Of a stretch of DNA of 64,000 bases, positions 39,876 through 51,015 are shown piece after piece; the first letter of the stretch is position 1; each line of letters opens with the position of its first letter. The translations under genes and the position numbers were made by a program. The notes beneath the pieces are model-generated. The model saw only the letters and a program-made list of their open reading frames with translations. It was not told the origin of the DNA and ran no database searches. This DNA comes from Candidatus Rickettsiella isopodorum (lineage in GTDB: Bacteria; Pseudomonadota; Gammaproteobacteria; Diplorickettsiales; Diplorickettsiaceae): contig NZ_LUKY01000032.1 of assembly GCF_001881495.1 (NCBI RefSeq), positions 310,001 to 374,000 of the forward strand, in the 5' to 3' direction.

Positions 39876-40457
39876 CTACTTAGTTTTTTTGGGGCTAACG
39901 ACTAACACCATTTGTCGGCCTTCCATCTTAGGTTTATCATCGATCGCAGCATAATCAGCTAGATCCTTTTCTAAACGTTCAATAAGCTTAGCACCTAAAT
40001 GCAAGTGAGCAATTTCACGACCTCGAAATCGTACCGTGATTTTAGCCTTATCCCCTTGTTGCAGGAAACGAATCAGGTTGCGTAGCTTGACCTGATAATC
40101 CCCTTCTTCTGTTACGGGTCGAAACTTAATTTCTTTCAATTGAATACGCTTTTGCTTTTTCTTTTGCGCTGTTTTTTGCTTACTCAATTCAAAGAGATAC
40201 TTACCATAATTCATGATCCGACAAACGGGAGGAGCCGCTGTTGGCGCAATTTCTACTAAATCAAGTTCAGCCTCTTCAGCTTTTCTTAGCGCTTCATTTA
40301 AAGAAACCACACCTAACTGCTCACGATCAGGGCCTATTAACCTTACTTGGGGAACACGAATTTCGTTGTTAACCCTGACCTTTTTTGCATTGCTGGTTGC
40401 TGACCTAGGTTGAAAACCTCCTACTGGTCTATGCTGAATAACTTTTTCTGTACTAAT
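39876..40457 (-). CDS. infC: Translation initiation factor IF-3 (probable ATT start)
   Basis: IF-3 keeps the 30S subunit free and checks the start codon. The conserved N-terminal domain ([20 protein letters not shown]) and C-terminal domain ([39 protein letters not shown]) are complete only if translation starts well upstream of the GTG at 40310. The frame is open back to the thrS stop region, where an ATT at 40457 has GGAG 8 nt upstream and lies two bases after the thrS stop codon. An ATT start matches the known autoregulated AUU/AUC initiation of infC. A second ATT at 40439 lacks a ribosome-binding site. From 40457 the protein has 193 residues. Confidence 0.93.
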   Translation of the reverse strand: MSTEKVIQHRPVGGFQPRSATSNAKKVRVNNEIRVPQVRLIGPDREQLGVVSLNEALRKAEEAELDLVEIAPTAAPPVCRIMNYGKYLFELSKQKTAQKKKQKRIQLKEIKFRPVTEEGDYQVKLRNLIRFLQQGDKAKITVRFRGREIAHLHLGAKLIERLEKDLADYAAIDDKPKMEGRQMVLVVSPKKTK

Positions 40458-40459
40458 AA

Positions 40460-42388
40460 CTATTTCTCCGTATCGATTCGACTATGCGGCACCATAGCCT
40501 GTCGAATCATCTGATAAAACATATGGACCGACATACTACCCAAATCATCCCCTGTTTGTCTACGTACGGCGACTTGTTTCGTATTGACTTCTTTAGCTCC
40601 TATCACGAGTTGATAAGGAATCTTCTGTAAGCTATGTTCGCGAATCTTAAAGCTGATCTTCTCATTTCTCAAGTCCAACTTGACTCTTAGCCCTAAACTC
40701 TCTAATTCCTGGGCTATTTCAGTGGCATAATCTCGCTGCTTATCGGTAATCGTCATAATAACTACCTGAATAGGCGCCAACCAAACGGGGAAATGACCCG
40801 CATAATGTTCAATCAATATCCCTATAAAACGCTCTATAGAGCCTAAAATGGCTCGGTGCAGCATAACCGGTGTTTTACGCTCGCCCTGCTCGCTGACGTA
40901 CTCAGCGCCTAAACGCCCTGGCATAGAAAAATCAACTTGGACCGTTCCACACTGCCAAACACGGTTTAGACAGTCTTTTAAAGAAAATTCAATTTTTGGG
41001 CCATAGAAAGCGCCTTCGCCCGGCGAATAAGTCCATTTTAGTCCTGCTCTAGCGTCTAAGGCTTGCGCCAAGGCTTTTTCTGCCTTATCCCAACTTTCAT
41101 CGGAACCAACCCGCGCTTCTGGGCGTGTCGCTAATTTAAGGATAACTTCATCAAAACCAAAGTCGGCATAAACCCCGTACAACAAATCAATAAAAGCGGC
41201 CACCTCCGCTTGAATCTGGTCTTCAGTACAAAATATATGGGCATCGTCTTGCACAAAGCCGCGTACGCGCATTAAACCATGTAAAGCACCTGAGGGTTCA
41301 TTACGATGACAAGAACCAAATTCCGCGAAACGCAATGGAAGATCGCGATAACTTTTTATTCCTTGATTAAAAATTTGGATATGGCCCGGACAATTCATTG
41401 GCTTAATAGCAAATTCCGTATTTTCCGTAACCGTGGTAAACATTTCTTTAAAAAATTTATCCCAATGACCTGATTTTTCCCAAAGCTGACGCGCCAATAA
41501 TTGTGGTGTACGTATTTCTTGATAACCTGCACTTTGTAAACGTGAACGAATATACTGCTCAATAATTTGATAAATGGTCCAGCCATGAGGATGCCAGAAC
41601 ACCATACCAGGTGCTTCTTCTTGAATATGAAATAAATCTAATTGTTTCGCTAATTTGCGATGATCTCGTTTTTCAGCTTCTTCTAAGCGATATAAATAAT
41701 CTTTTAAATCATTTTCGGTTAACCAAGCGGTACCATAGATACGTTGTAACATTTCATTTTTTGCATCGCCACGCCAATAAGCGCCTGCAACATGCGTTAA
41801 TTTAAAGACTTTAAGCTTACCGGTACTCGGGACATGAGGCCCACGGCAAAGATCAATAAAATCTCCTTCCCGATACAGCGATAATACTTCCTCTGTTGGA
41901 ATCGCAGTAATAATCTCTGCTTTGTATTCTTCTCCCAAATTCCTAAAAAATTTAATGGCCTCTTCTCTAGACATCGTAGAACGTTGTATGAGTAAATCCT
42001 GCTTGACTAATTCCTGCATACGCTTTTCAATTTTTAATAAATCATCTGGCGTAAAAGTGTGTGATAACGCAAAGTCGTAATAAAATCCATTTTCGATAAC
42101 AGGTCCTATCGTCACTTGTGCCGTTGGAAATAACTGCTTGACGGCATGTGCAAGCAAATGAGCCGTCGAGTGACGAATAATGGCTAATGCTTCCGGATCA
42201 CGTGCTGTCAGTATTCGCAAACGAATATCTTTCGTAATGGAATAGGATAAATCCACGAGCTGACCATCAATTTCTGCTGCTATAGCCGCTTTTGCCAAAC
42301 CCGGGCCGATTTGCTCTGCCACTTGATAAGCCGTAGCGCCGCTAGCGACGGTACGTTGTGTTGTATCCGGTAAAGTAATGACAGGCAT
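40460..42388 (-). CDS. thrS: Threonyl-tRNA synthetase
   Basis: ThrRS charges tRNA-Thr. The 642 residues match E. coli length: TGS domain at the N-terminus, editing domain with [10 protein letters not shown], class II catalytic core with the zinc-binding Cys in [12 protein letters not shown] and [10 protein letters not shown], and the anticodon-binding C-terminus. The ATG at 42388 (MPVITLPD) is chosen; a longer frame back to 42451 runs through tRNA-Val and is rejected. No Shine-Dalgarno sequence is obvious, and the gene starts 18 bp after the 3' end of tRNA-Val. It leads the thrS-infC-rpmI-rplT operon. Confidence 0.96.
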   Translation of the reverse strand: MPVITLPDTTQRTVASGATAYQVAEQIGPGLAKAAIAAEIDGQLVDLSYSITKDIRLRILTARDPEALAIIRHSTAHLLAHAVKQLFPTAQVTIGPVIENGFYYDFALSHTFTPDDLLKIEKRMQELVKQDLLIQRSTMSREEAIKFFRNLGEEYKAEIITAIPTEEVLSLYREGDFIDLCRGPHVPSTGKLKVFKLTHVAGAYWRGDAKNEMLQRIYGTAWLTENDLKDYLYRLEEAEKRDHRKLAKQLDLFHIQEEAPGMVFWHPHGWTIYQIIEQYIRSRLQSAGYQEIRTPQLLARQLWEKSGHWDKFFKEMFTTVTENTEFAIKPMNCPGHIQIFNQGIKSYRDLPLRFAEFGSCHRNEPSGALHGLMRVRGFVQDDAHIFCTEDQIQAEVAAFIDLLYGVYADFGFDEVILKLATRPEARVGSDESWDKAEKALAQALDARAGLKWTYSPGEGAFYGPKIEFSLKDCLNRVWQCGTVQVDFSMPGRLGAEYVSEQGERKTPVMLHRAILGSIERFIGILIEHYAGHFPVWLAPIQVVIMTITDKQRDYATEIAQELESLGLRVKLDLRNEKISFKIREHSLQKIPYQLVIGAKEVNTKQVAVRRQTGDDLGSMSVHMFYQMIRQAMVPHSRIDTEK

Positions 42389-42406
42389 ACATCTATAAAA
42401 ATATAT

Positions 42407-42481
42407 TGGTAGGCACGAGTGGGATCGAACCACCGACCACCACCATGTCAAGGTGGTGCTCTACCACTGAGCTACGTGCCT
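42407..42481 (-). tRNA. tRNA-Val (anticodon GAC), CCA encoded
   Basis: On the minus strand it starts AGGCACGTAGCTCAGTGG; acceptor AGGCACG pairs with CGTGCCT, the anticodon stem CCACC/GGTGG encloses TTGACAT (anticodon GAC), the T loop is TTCGATC, and ACCA ends the molecule. It decodes GUU/GUC. It is followed 18 bp later by thrS on the same strand, so it may be cut from the thrS transcript leader. Confidence 0.96.
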
Positions 42482-42499
42482 ACAGGTTATAAGAGGGCG

Positions 42500-42581
42500 T
42501 CGTCATTCTGTGTCGACGGGTCCTGCCGCTCTTGGCAGTTTGCGCGTCACCCGTCAACAGCAATCGACACTTCCATGACGA
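42500..42581. repeat. Nested palindromic element between uvrB and tRNA-Val
   Basis: Three nested inverted repeats form one long hairpin: TCGTCAT (42500) with ATGACGA (42575), GTGTCGACGGGT-region sequences with ACCCGTC and TCGACAC (42549-42570), and an inner CTGCC/GGCAG stem at 42523-42538. No U-tract follows on either strand, so it is not a standard terminator. It may be a structured RNA part of the uvrB-tRNA transcript or an inserted palindromic element. Confidence 0.55.
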
Positions 42582-42643
42582 AACAAAATAAATGCTAAAA
42601 ATAAAACGAGAAAATAACATTCTTGATTTACAGACGCAACTGC

Positions 42644-44653
42644 TTAATCAATTCCCATTATTTTTTCTTTAAGATTTTTTAATTTATCACGTGTTTCTGC
42701 GGCTTCTTCAAACTGCAAGTTTTTCGCGTAATTAAACATTTCGCGTTCCAATTGTTTAATTTTTTTGGCGAGTTCTTCTGGAGACAAAGCCGCATAGTAA
42801 GCTTGCTCTTCGGCAACTTTAAGCAGATGTTGTTTATTTGTGGAAACATCGGATCGCGCTCCCTCAAGAATATCATGAACTGCTTTTGCAATCCCTTTCG
42901 GCGTAATATGGTGTTTTTTATTAAAGGCGAGCTGCTTAATCCGACGTCTCTCCGTTTCGGCGATAGCTTTTTGCATCGAGCCCGTTATTCTATCGGCATA
43001 CAGAATAGCTCGACCATCAATATGGCGTGCTGCTCGACCTATCGTTTGGATTAAAGAACGCTCGGAACGTAAAAATCCTTCTTTATCGGCATCTAGAATC
43101 GCAACGAGTGCAACTTCTGGCATATCAAGCCCTTCACGAAGTAAATTTATTCCAACCAGTACATCAAATTTGCCTAAACGCAAATCACGAATAATTTCGA
43201 CTCGCTCCACGGTATCAATATCAGAATGCAGATAACGCACTTTTACGCCATGCTCGGCAAGGTATTCAGTTAAATCTTCAGATAAACGTTTAGTTAAGGT
43301 GGTGACTAAGACGCGTTCGTTTTTTGTCACACAACGATTTATTTCAGAAAGTAAATCATCCACTTGTGTGCCTACGGGTCTTACTTCAATTAAAGGATCG
43401 ACTAAGCCTGTTGGCCTGATGACTTGCTCCACTACTGCACCCGAATGTTCGAGTTCATAAGTACTCGGAGTCGCAGAAACATAAATAGTCTGAAAGACTA
43501 AATCAGAAAACTCTTGAAACTGTAAAGGTCTGTTATCCAAAGCAGAAGGTAAGCGAAAACCATACTCCACTAAAGTTTCTTTTCGTGAACGATCACCTTT
43601 ATACATAGCACCCAGTTGAGGGACTGTAACGTGTGATTCATCAATCACCAACAAAGCGTCTTTTGGTAAATAATCGAGCAACGTAGGTGGCGGCTGACCG
43701 GCATCGCGACCGGATAAATAACGCGAATAATTTTCTATTCCATTACAATACCCTAACTCTAAAAGCATTTCGATATCAAATCGAGTACGTTGCTCTAAGC
43801 GTTGAAATTCTATTAATTTATTCGCGGTTTGTAGTTGCGCCAACCGGTCTTTTAATTCAATTTTAATCGACTCAACCGCGTTTAAAATTTTATCTCGCGG
43901 CGTGACATAATGAGTTTTTGGATAAATAGTTAAACGCGGTACCCGTCTCAGTAGTTCGCCTGTTAGAGGATCAAAATAACTAAGCTGTTCAATACTATCA
44001 TCCAATAACTCGATACGTACTGCTTCTTCGGCAGACTCTGCAGGATAAACATCAATCACATCACCACGCACCCGGTAAGTGGCGCGACGAAAGTCTGTGT
44101 CATTACGATTATATTGCAATTCAGCTAAACGCCTTAAGATAAAACGCTGATCGATTTGATCGCCCCGGCGTACATGTAACATCATATCGATGTAAGTATT
44201 AGGATCACCTAGACCATAAATAGCCGATACCGTTGCAACAATAATGACATCTCGTCGCTCTAATAAAGACTTGGTAGCCGATAAACGCATTTGTTCGATA
44301 TGTTCATTGACCGCCGCATCTTTTTCAATATACGTATCGGTCGTAGGGACATAGGCTTCCGGTTGATAATAATCATAATAAGAAACAAAATATTCTACGG
44401 CATTATGAGGAAAAAAATTTCGCATCTCACCATACAACTGAGCGGCTAAAGTTTTATTAGGCGCCAAAATAAGAACCGGTCGTTGAATTTTTTGTATGAC
44501 ATGAGCAATACTAAACGTCTTACCCGAACCTGTTACACCTAACAAAGTTTGGTGCGCTAAGCCTGCCTGCAAACCATGAATCAACTCCTTGATCGCAATG
44601 GGCTGATCGCCTGCCGGTTTAAAATTGGAAGTTAATACTAAAGTTTTAGGCAT
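42644..44653 (-). CDS. uvrB: Excinuclease ABC subunit B
   Basis: UvrB verifies damage in nucleotide excision repair with UvrA and hands over to UvrC. Walker A is [16 protein letters not shown] (about residue 40), the beta-hairpin region lies around [12 protein letters not shown], helicase motifs include [13 protein letters not shown] and [10 protein letters not shown], and the C-terminal UVR domain (about 628-665; [18 protein letters not shown]) binds UvrC. Length 669 is normal. It is transcribed toward tRNA-Val and thrS. Confidence 0.97.
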   Translation of the reverse strand: MPKTLVLTSNFKPAGDQPIAIKELIHGLQAGLAHQTLLGVTGSGKTFSIAHVIQKIQRPVLILAPNKTLAAQLYGEMRNFFPHNAVEYFVSYYDYYQPEAYVPTTDTYIEKDAAVNEHIEQMRLSATKSLLERRDVIIVATVSAIYGLGDPNTYIDMMLHVRRGDQIDQRFILRRLAELQYNRNDTDFRRATYRVRGDVIDVYPAESAEEAVRIELLDDSIEQLSYFDPLTGELLRRVPRLTIYPKTHYVTPRDKILNAVESIKIELKDRLAQLQTANKLIEFQRLEQRTRFDIEMLLELGYCNGIENYSRYLSGRDAGQPPPTLLDYLPKDALLVIDESHVTVPQLGAMYKGDRSRKETLVEYGFRLPSALDNRPLQFQEFSDLVFQTIYVSATPSTYELEHSGAVVEQVIRPTGLVDPLIEVRPVGTQVDDLLSEINRCVTKNERVLVTTLTKRLSEDLTEYLAEHGVKVRYLHSDIDTVERVEIIRDLRLGKFDVLVGINLLREGLDMPEVALVAILDADKEGFLRSERSLIQTIGRAARHIDGRAILYADRITGSMQKAIAETERRRIKQLAFNKKHHITPKGIAKAVHDILEGARSDVSTNKQHLLKVAEEQAYYAALSPEELAKKIKQLEREMFNYAKNLQFEEAAETRDKLKNLKEKIMGID

Positions 44654-44847
44654 GAAATAATATCAATCTCTTGGTCAATAAGTGCTAGACAAACCATGCT
44701 GGGTCTTTAACAACGAGTATCTAATCAAATATAGTGAAAAAAATAGAAATCCGTAAGTTTATCTACATAAAAAGCAGACTTGCTTTATTATTAATCTCTC
44801 GCCGATAATAGGCTCTATAATCAGTTTAACTTAACTAGACCTAATCT

Positions 44848-46041
44848 ATGAAAATAAATCTCTCACATCGCGTTTCTCAAATTAAACCATCACCCACTTT
44901 AAGCCTGTCTGCAGCAGCCAATCGACTCAAAGCCAGCGGCAAACCCATTATAAATCTGACTGTCGGTGAGCCTGATTTCGATACTCCCGAACACATTAAA
45001 CAAGCCGCTCGTCTCGCTTTAGATGAAGGGTTTACCAAGTACACCGCGGTCGATGGCATGTTACGTTTAAAACAAGCCGTCGTTGCTAAATTTAAGTTAG
45101 AGAACCAACTGGATTATTCATTGGATCAAGTCATTGTTTCGAGTGGTGCGAAACAATCCATTTATAATCTGATGCAATCTTTATTAAATCCCGATGATGA
45201 AGTGATTGTCCCAGCCCCCTATTGGGTTTCTTATCCCGATATGGCTTTATTAGCAGAAGCCAAACCGGTTTTTATCCCCACGTCGATTGAATCCAGCTTG
45301 AAAATTACGCCACAGCAATTAGAAGCAGCGATTACTGAAAAAACTCGGCTTTTTATTATTAATAGCCCTTCCAACCCGACTGGAATGGTCTATACGCCCG
45401 CCGAACTGAATGAACTGGCCAAAATTTTATTACGTCATCCATCCGTCTTTATTCTTACCGATGACATTTATGAGCATATCTATTGGGGGAATGAACCTTT
45501 CAAAAATATTATCAACGTATGTCCCGAATTATATGACAGAACCTTGGTCTTAAATGGCTGTTCAAAAGCTTATGCCATGACCGGCTGGCGCATTGGTTAT
45601 GCGGCTGGGCCTAAAGAAGTCATACGCGCCATGACGAATGTGCAATCACAAAGTACGTCTAATCCTAATTCTATTGCTCAATTCGCAGCAGTGGCTGCTT
45701 TAACTGGCCAACAAGACTGTGTCCAACAGATGAATGAGATTTACCATCAACGTCATCATTTTTTTTCAGAAGGACTTAACAAAATCCCCGGTGTACATTG
45801 CTTGTCTGGACAAGGCGCTTTTTATAGTTTTCCTTCGTTTCATACGTTTATTGGAACTCTTAAAAAGTTTGTTTCTGATTATGAATTAGCCGATTACTTA
45901 CTCAATCAAGCGAATGTTGCTACCGTTCCTGGATCCGCTTTTGGTGCACCCGGTTATTTACGACTTTCCTATGCGCTTGATCATGCAAGCCTAGAAAAAG
46001 CGTTATCACAACTCAAAACAGCGTTAGCACATTTAATTTAA
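44848..46041 (+). CDS. Class I aminotransferase (aspartate aminotransferase type)
   Basis: This PLP enzyme (397 residues) belongs to the AspC/AspB Igamma branch. Visible features are NLTVGEPDFDTPEHIKQAA, NSPSNPTGMVY (Asn that contacts PLP), TDDIYEHIYW, and the Schiff-base Lys in NGCSKAYAMTGWRIGYA (about residue 238), with the substrate carboxylate-binding Arg in YLRLSYA near the C-terminus. It most likely transfers amino groups between aspartate and 2-oxoglutarate; prephenate or broader specificity is possible. It is a single gene divergent from uvrB. Confidence 0.88.
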   Translation: MKINLSHRVSQIKPSPTLSLSAAANRLKASGKPIINLTVGEPDFDTPEHIKQAARLALDEGFTKYTAVDGMLRLKQAVVAKFKLENQLDYSLDQVIVSSGAKQSIYNLMQSLLNPDDEVIVPAPYWVSYPDMALLAEAKPVFIPTSIESSLKITPQQLEAAITEKTRLFIINSPSNPTGMVYTPAELNELAKILLRHPSVFILTDDIYEHIYWGNEPFKNIINVCPELYDRTLVLNGCSKAYAMTGWRIGYAAGPKEVIRAMTNVQSQSTSNPNSIAQFAAVAALTGQQDCVQQMNEIYHQRHHFFSEGLNKIPGVHCLSGQGAFYSFPSFHTFIGTLKKFVSDYELADYLLNQANVATVPGSAFGAPGYLRLSYALDHASLEKALSQLKTALAHLI

Positions 46042-46064
46042 AGGCTTACTGCTGCCTGACACAT

Positions 46065-47336
46065 TTAAGCAGAATATCGACCTATACCGCGTGTTTCTCT
46101 TAAAAAGATAGCTAATACTGCAACAATAACAAATGCAACGGGAATAATAGATAATGCATGTTGAAAACTTTCGATTGAAAATGCCATTAAATTTCCCCTA
46201 ACGTGTGTACCTGTAGACACATCTAAAATTTTTCCTATTAAGGGCTGGAATAAAGCACCTCCAGACATCACTAACAAGTTAGTCAACGCGATAGCCGTCC
46301 CCGCTAAACCTGCAACATTAATTTCTCGAGCAATAGGAAAAATAATAACTTGTGCAGAACTACACAGACCAAAAATAAATAATACAAGCCCCAAACAATG
46401 GTGAACCATAAACGGAAAATAAATAAGTAACGTAAATAATGCCGAACCTAATAAAGCACCTATAATAATGGGACGACGTCGATTACCAATTTTTTCTGAA
46501 ATCCAACCCATTAAGGGACAACCAATAGCCCAACCTAAAAAAATAAAAGACACTTTCGCTGCGGCAGCAGAATTCGATAATCCATAAACCCGAATTAAAT
46601 AAGGGATACCCCATACTTCTGCAAACGCAGAAAGTGATAAATAAAGTAGGGCCCCTATAACCCCCACTAACCACATTTGTGGATTCCTACATAGTTTAAA
46701 AACAGCTTGAAAAAACTCTTTATAATTTAACACTGGGTCAATAGGCTCGTGTGTGGTTTTCACCTTTTTTGTTGCCGGTATGAAATACCATAAACATATA
46801 GTTAATACTATCCCTATTGCCGCTGCAATATGGAGTGTGACGGTAGATCCTAAGGCAAATACGAGCTTTGATAAAACGATATCTCCGGTCATTGCCCCGA
46901 TCATTCCTAAAGAAGTTGCCATCCCTGCAATAAGAGCAAAGCGTGACGGAGGAAACCATATCGCAGCCAGTTTAAGCACACCTACAAAAGCGAATGCTGA
47001 ACCAAATCCTACTAAAAAACGACCTACTTGTGCGGTAGAAAGATAATGATGGGAAAATAAATAGGTTCCTATGGCACACACTAAACAGGCAAAAGCCAAT
47101 AACTTCCGGGGGCCGAATCTATCCATCATGATGCCTACGGGTAGTTGCATCGGTGTGTAAGCGTAGTAATAAAAAGCCACTAAATTTCCGAATGCCGCAC
47201 CACTGATATTGAACATTTTTAGTAAATCTTCCGTCATTACACTAGGCAAGATTCGCAAAAAATATTCATAACAGTAAAAAAGAGCCCCTAAGCCACATAC
47301 CAACCAGGGAAAAAGGTCAATACGTTTTCTCGGCAT
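46065..47336 (-). CDS. Major facilitator superfamily transporter
   Basis: This inner-membrane permease (423 residues) has twelve hydrophobic segments and the MFS loop motif MDRFGPRKLLAFA between helices 2 and 3, with a matching SEKIGNRRRPIIIG after helix 8. The N-terminal LFPWLVCGLGALFYCYEYFLRILPSVM is characteristic of a transporter group common in Legionellales, in which some members (Pht type) carry amino acids or nucleosides across the phagosome-facing membrane. The substrate cannot be told. Start 47336 or the GTG/ATG two codons upstream (47342). Confidence 0.85.
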   Translation of the reverse strand: MPRKRIDLFPWLVCGLGALFYCYEYFLRILPSVMTEDLLKMFNISGAAFGNLVAFYYYAYTPMQLPVGIMMDRFGPRKLLAFACLVCAIGTYLFSHHYLSTAQVGRFLVGFGSAFAFVGVLKLAAIWFPPSRFALIAGMATSLGMIGAMTGDIVLSKLVFALGSTVTLHIAAAIGIVLTICLWYFIPATKKVKTTHEPIDPVLNYKEFFQAVFKLCRNPQMWLVGVIGALLYLSLSAFAEVWGIPYLIRVYGLSNSAAAAKVSFIFLGWAIGCPLMGWISEKIGNRRRPIIIGALLGSALFTLLIYFPFMVHHCLGLVLFIFGLCSSAQVIIFPIAREINVAGLAGTAIALTNLLVMSGGALFQPLIGKILDVSTGTHVRGNLMAFSIESFQHALSIIPVAFVIVAVLAIFLRETRGIGRYSA

Positions 47337-47438
47337 AATCATACCCCCAGAGTAATAGAAATAAGCAGTATAGGCACGCGAATTAAAAATTAACGGTAAT
47401 TGTAATTTTTAAGCAAGCCAAACTAAAATAGGATTAAA

Positions 47439-47687
47439 CTAAGCCGCTTCTTTTGGGACAGACTTATCTGCAGCCTTAAGAGTGTGTTTACCGTATTTTT
47501 GTTTAAATTTATCAACACGGCCACTGGTATCAACAATTTTTTGCTTACCTGTGTAAAAGGGGTGGCATTTTGAACATACTTCTATAGTAAGAGCAGGCTC
47601 ACCTAAAGTAGAACGAGTTTTAAAACTATTACCACAACTGCAAGTAACAGTGACTATGTTATAGGATGGATGGATATCTTGCTGCAT
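47439..47687 (-). CDS. rpmE: 50S ribosomal protein L31
   Basis: The 82-residue protein starts [20 protein letters not shown] and carries the zinc-binding cysteines CSCG and CSKCHP, marking the zinc-containing (C+) L31 type. A core [20 protein letters not shown] is conserved, and the C-terminus has a short lysine/alanine extension. The ATG at 47687 is chosen by homology; upstream in-frame codons extend over the intergenic region and are rejected. Confidence 0.95.
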   Translation of the reverse strand: MQQDIHPSYNIVTVTCSCGNSFKTRSTLGEPALTIEVCSKCHPFYTGKQKIVDTSGRVDKFKQKYGKHTLKAADKSVPKEAA

Positions 47688-47926
47688 AATAATTTTTATA
47701 TCCCTTGAATAGAATGAGGGCGGCATTATAACAGAACAAATTATAAAACAAAATTTTTGGGGAAAACCATCGCCGAATACATTCTTTTCAATCCTAAAAA
47801 GTAAGTAATTTATGTACAAAAATTGATATTAGAATGCCTTATATTGACCTAAGCGGTGTAATCTATAAAATCGAGCCAAAAATACGTTTATAATCAAACA
47901 AAATTAATGTGAAGGAGTGTGCTTAA

Positions 47927-48514
47927 TTGAAAATCGTATGGATTAAAAAAAATTGTCTCTTTTTTCTATGTAGCAGTTTCATACTCATTAGCTTGATGAC
48001 ACAAAACAGCCATGCCTCAACCTATGGACTACAAGTAGCTTATGGAACAGGTAAACCTGACCAGTTAAGAGGGTACCGGGTGGCCATGCAACAATTTTGG
48101 CCATGGACGGGCTTCTCCCAATCTCCTATGAATTTAACCGGCTACTGGGACCTCAGCTATGCTAATTGGCATACTCATCCCCCTCTTGCGAGTCAACCTC
48201 GATCTATTAGTATTGTGGCCCTATCACCCATTATACGCCTACAAAGCCGGGAAAATTGGCTGTTAGCTGCCCAAACTTATCTCGAGCTGGGTGTAGGTGC
48301 TAGTTGGCTTTCTAACAATCATTTGGGGCATCGAAATTTGGGCAGTCAATTTGCCTTTCAGGATTTAATGGGTTTGGGTCTACGTTGGCGAAAAAGTGCA
48401 ACCTCGATATGGACCTTTAGCTATCACTATTTACATTACTCAAATGCCAGCTTATTTCCTCCCAATCAAGGAATTGATGTCAAGCATTTATTTACACTAG
48501 GTTATGAGTTTTAA
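47927..48514 (+). CDS. Lipid A 3-O-deacylase, PagL-like outer-membrane protein
   Basis: PagL enzymes remove the 3-O acyl chain of lipid A in the outer membrane. The 195-residue precursor has a signal peptide ending SHA (cleavage about residue 31), alternating beta-strand patterns, and the PagL active-site sequence YHYLHYSNASLFPPNQGID with the catalytic His and Ser (HYS) and following Asn. The last residues YEF fit an outer-membrane beta-barrel C-terminus. The start is a TTG with AAGGAG upstream. The lipid A editing suggests adaptation to host immune sensing, which is inference. Confidence 0.85.
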   Translation: MKIVWIKKNCLFFLCSSFILISLMTQNSHASTYGLQVAYGTGKPDQLRGYRVAMQQFWPWTGFSQSPMNLTGYWDLSYANWHTHPPLASQPRSISIVALSPIIRLQSRENWLLAAQTYLELGVGASWLSNNHLGHRNLGSQFAFQDLMGLGLRWRKSATSIWTFSYHYLHYSNASLFPPNQGIDVKHLFTLGYEF

Positions 48515-48734
48515 GCACTTATAATATCTCTCGTATTTGAAAATACTTTTCGTCCCCTTTAATGAACTATGCGCACTGAAGACTTATTTTCAAAAGATTT
48601 TTTAAAAACTATATTGTAAAATATCGTGAGCATCTTATACTGCACAAACTGTTCTTAAATGCCATCCAATACGCACGCTTTCAAAAAGAGCGAGCGTCAA
48701 TGAACTAGGGATCTTTTTTAGAGGCTATAATGCA

Positions 48735-50996
48735 ATGGCCAAAAGCAAATCACCACCCCAACATTCAACCATTGAACATCAAGCGCTACGCCTTTTCACA
48801 GAAAAGGCTTATCTTGATTATTCCATGTATGTCATTCTTGACCGAGCCTTACCACACATTGGCGATGGTTTAAAGCCTGTACAACGACGCATTATTTATG
48901 CCATGTCTGAATTAGGATTAACAGCACTTGCGAAATATAAAAAATCAGCACGAACCGTCGGTGACGTCTTAGGTAAGTTTCACCCACATGGTGATAATGC
49001 CTGTTATGAAGCAATGGTATTAATGGCACAGGCTTTTTCTTATCGCTATCCACTTATTGATGGCCAAGGTAATTGGGGATCCCAAGATGATCCCAAATCG
49101 TTTGCCGCCATGCGTTACACCGAATCGCGTTTAACACGTTATGCACACGCTTTACTCACCGAATTGTCCGATGGCACGGTCGATTGGTTGCCTAACTTTG
49201 ATGCAACCCTAGAAGAACCTAAATTATTACCCGCGCGTTTACCCAATATCTTATTAAATGGTGGATCAGGTATTGCAGTGGGTATGGCGACGGATATCCC
49301 ATCACATAATTTAATCGAGGTAGTCAACGGTTGCATTCGCTTATTAGACGAACCAAACACCACATTAGCAGAACTTTGTGAGTTGGTTATCGGACCTGAC
49401 TTCCCTTCTGCGGCAGAAATCATTACTCCACGCGCTGAGATTAGTCATATTTACCAACAAGGCCAAGGCGCCATTCGTGCCCGTGCGGTTTATACCGAAG
49501 AAAAAAACCAAATTGTCATTACCGATCTCCCTTATCAAGTATCCGGCGCCAAAATCATTGAACAGATTGCTGAGCAAATTCGCGATAAGAAATTACCACT
49601 GGTAGAAGATTTACGTGATGAATCGGATCATGAAAATCCAACTAGGCTGGTGATTGTACCCCGATCGAATCGAGTGGATAATGATACCTTGATGACCCAT
49701 TTATTTGCAACAACAGACTTAGAACGTAGTTATCGTATTAATCTTAATATGATAGGTCTTGATGGGCGACCTAGGGTTAAAAATTTACTCGTCATATTAC
49801 AAGAATGGTTAGAATATCGACAAGCTACCGTAAGAAAACGTTTAGAGTTTCATTTAAATAAAATTTTACATCGTCTTCATCTTTTAGAGGGTTTTTTAAT
49901 TGTCTATCTGCATATCGATGCAGTCATAAAAATGATACGGCAATACGATGATCCCAAAATCCAGTTAATCAAGCGCTTTAAATTAAGTGCTACTCAAGCC
50001 GACGCCATTTTAGAAATACGTTTACGACAATTAGCCAAACTAGAAGAAATCAAATTGCAAACAGAACAAGAAAACTTAATCGCAGAACGTGACAAAATTC
50101 AGAAAATTTTGTCTTCTAAAGCACAATTGAAACGCCTTATTCGATCCGAATTGCAAGAAGATGCGAAACTCTATGGTGACAAACGTAAATCACCGCTCGT
50201 TGAACGTAACGCCGCGCAAGCCATGCAAAAAACTGAAATCATTCCCTCCGAACCCATGACGGTTATCTTATCGACTCGGGGTTGGATACGTGCGGCAAAA
50301 GGTCATGATTTTGATGTCAGTGGTTTAAATTTTAAAGCGGGCGACTCCTTAAAAGCAACGCTACTTGGCCGCAGTAATCAATCGCTTGCTCTCATTGATT
50401 CAACCGGACGTAGTTATTCAACCTCGATACATACGCTTCCTTCCGCACGAAGTTCCGGAGAACCTTTAACAAGTCGCTTTAATCCCCCCACAGGTGCTAA
50501 TTTTGAAGGTATGATTACCGGAAATCCTGAACAGTCTGTGTTAGTCAGCGCTGATGCCGGCTATGGTTTTATTACCCAATTATCTGAATTGTATTCTAAA
50601 AATCGTAATGGAAAAGCATTATTAAAATTATCTCCTCATGCTCAGGTTCTACCCTTATTAAGCGTAGATCAGATTGATTCTAACTATATTGCATTAGCTA
50701 CCAATACAGGTTACTTATTAATTATTTCTGCACAAGAGTTACCGATATTGGCGCGTGGGAAAGGCAATAAAATGATGCAAATTTCTCCTAAAAAACTCGA
50801 ACAACGTGAAGAATTTATAAATAAAATAGTTATCTTACCTTCAAAAAACAGTAAGTTAAGGCTAGTTTCTGGAAAAAAACAGTTTATTTTGAAAGGCTCA
50901 GATTTGGCCAATTATATTGGAAAAAGAGGACAGCGCGGCCATAAATTACCACGCGGTTTACAAAAATTAGATACCTTAACAATCGACTTAACCTGA
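48735..50996 (+). CDS. parC: DNA topoisomerase IV subunit A
   Basis: ParC is the DNA-cleaving subunit of topoisomerase IV, which decatenates chromosomes. The catalytic Tyr is in [15 protein letters not shown] (about residue 118), after [15 protein letters not shown] and [16 protein letters not shown] (the quinolone-resistance region). The C-terminal beta-pinwheel (about 500-753) is typical of ParC rather than GyrA, which has the GyrA box QRRGGKG; none is seen. AGAGG lies upstream of the ATG. parE is not in the window. Length is normal. Confidence 0.95.
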   Translation: MAKSKSPPQHSTIEHQALRLFTEKAYLDYSMYVILDRALPHIGDGLKPVQRRIIYAMSELGLTALAKYKKSARTVGDVLGKFHPHGDNACYEAMVLMAQAFSYRYPLIDGQGNWGSQDDPKSFAAMRYTESRLTRYAHALLTELSDGTVDWLPNFDATLEEPKLLPARLPNILLNGGSGIAVGMATDIPSHNLIEVVNGCIRLLDEPNTTLAELCELVIGPDFPSAAEIITPRAEISHIYQQGQGAIRARAVYTEEKNQIVITDLPYQVSGAKIIEQIAEQIRDKKLPLVEDLRDESDHENPTRLVIVPRSNRVDNDTLMTHLFATTDLERSYRINLNMIGLDGRPRVKNLLVILQEWLEYRQATVRKRLEFHLNKILHRLHLLEGFLIVYLHIDAVIKMIRQYDDPKIQLIKRFKLSATQADAILEIRLRQLAKLEEIKLQTEQENLIAERDKIQKILSSKAQLKRLIRSELQEDAKLYGDKRKSPLVERNAAQAMQKTEIIPSEPMTVILSTRGWIRAAKGHDFDVSGLNFKAGDSLKATLLGRSNQSLALIDSTGRSYSTSIHTLPSARSSGEPLTSRFNPPTGANFEGMITGNPEQSVLVSADAGYGFITQLSELYSKNRNGKALLKLSPHAQVLPLLSVDQIDSNYIALATNTGYLLIISAQELPILARGKGNKMMQISPKKLEQREEFINKIVILPSKNSKLRLVSGKKQFILKGSDLANYIGKRGQRGHKLPRGLQKLDTLTIDLT

Positions 50997-51015
50997 ATAG
51001 TGATGAATTTTAATA

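Noticed and set aside
42389-42451. N-terminal extension of thrS.
   Set aside because: The extension would be translated through the tRNA-Val gene, and the ATG at 42388 gives the E. coli length.
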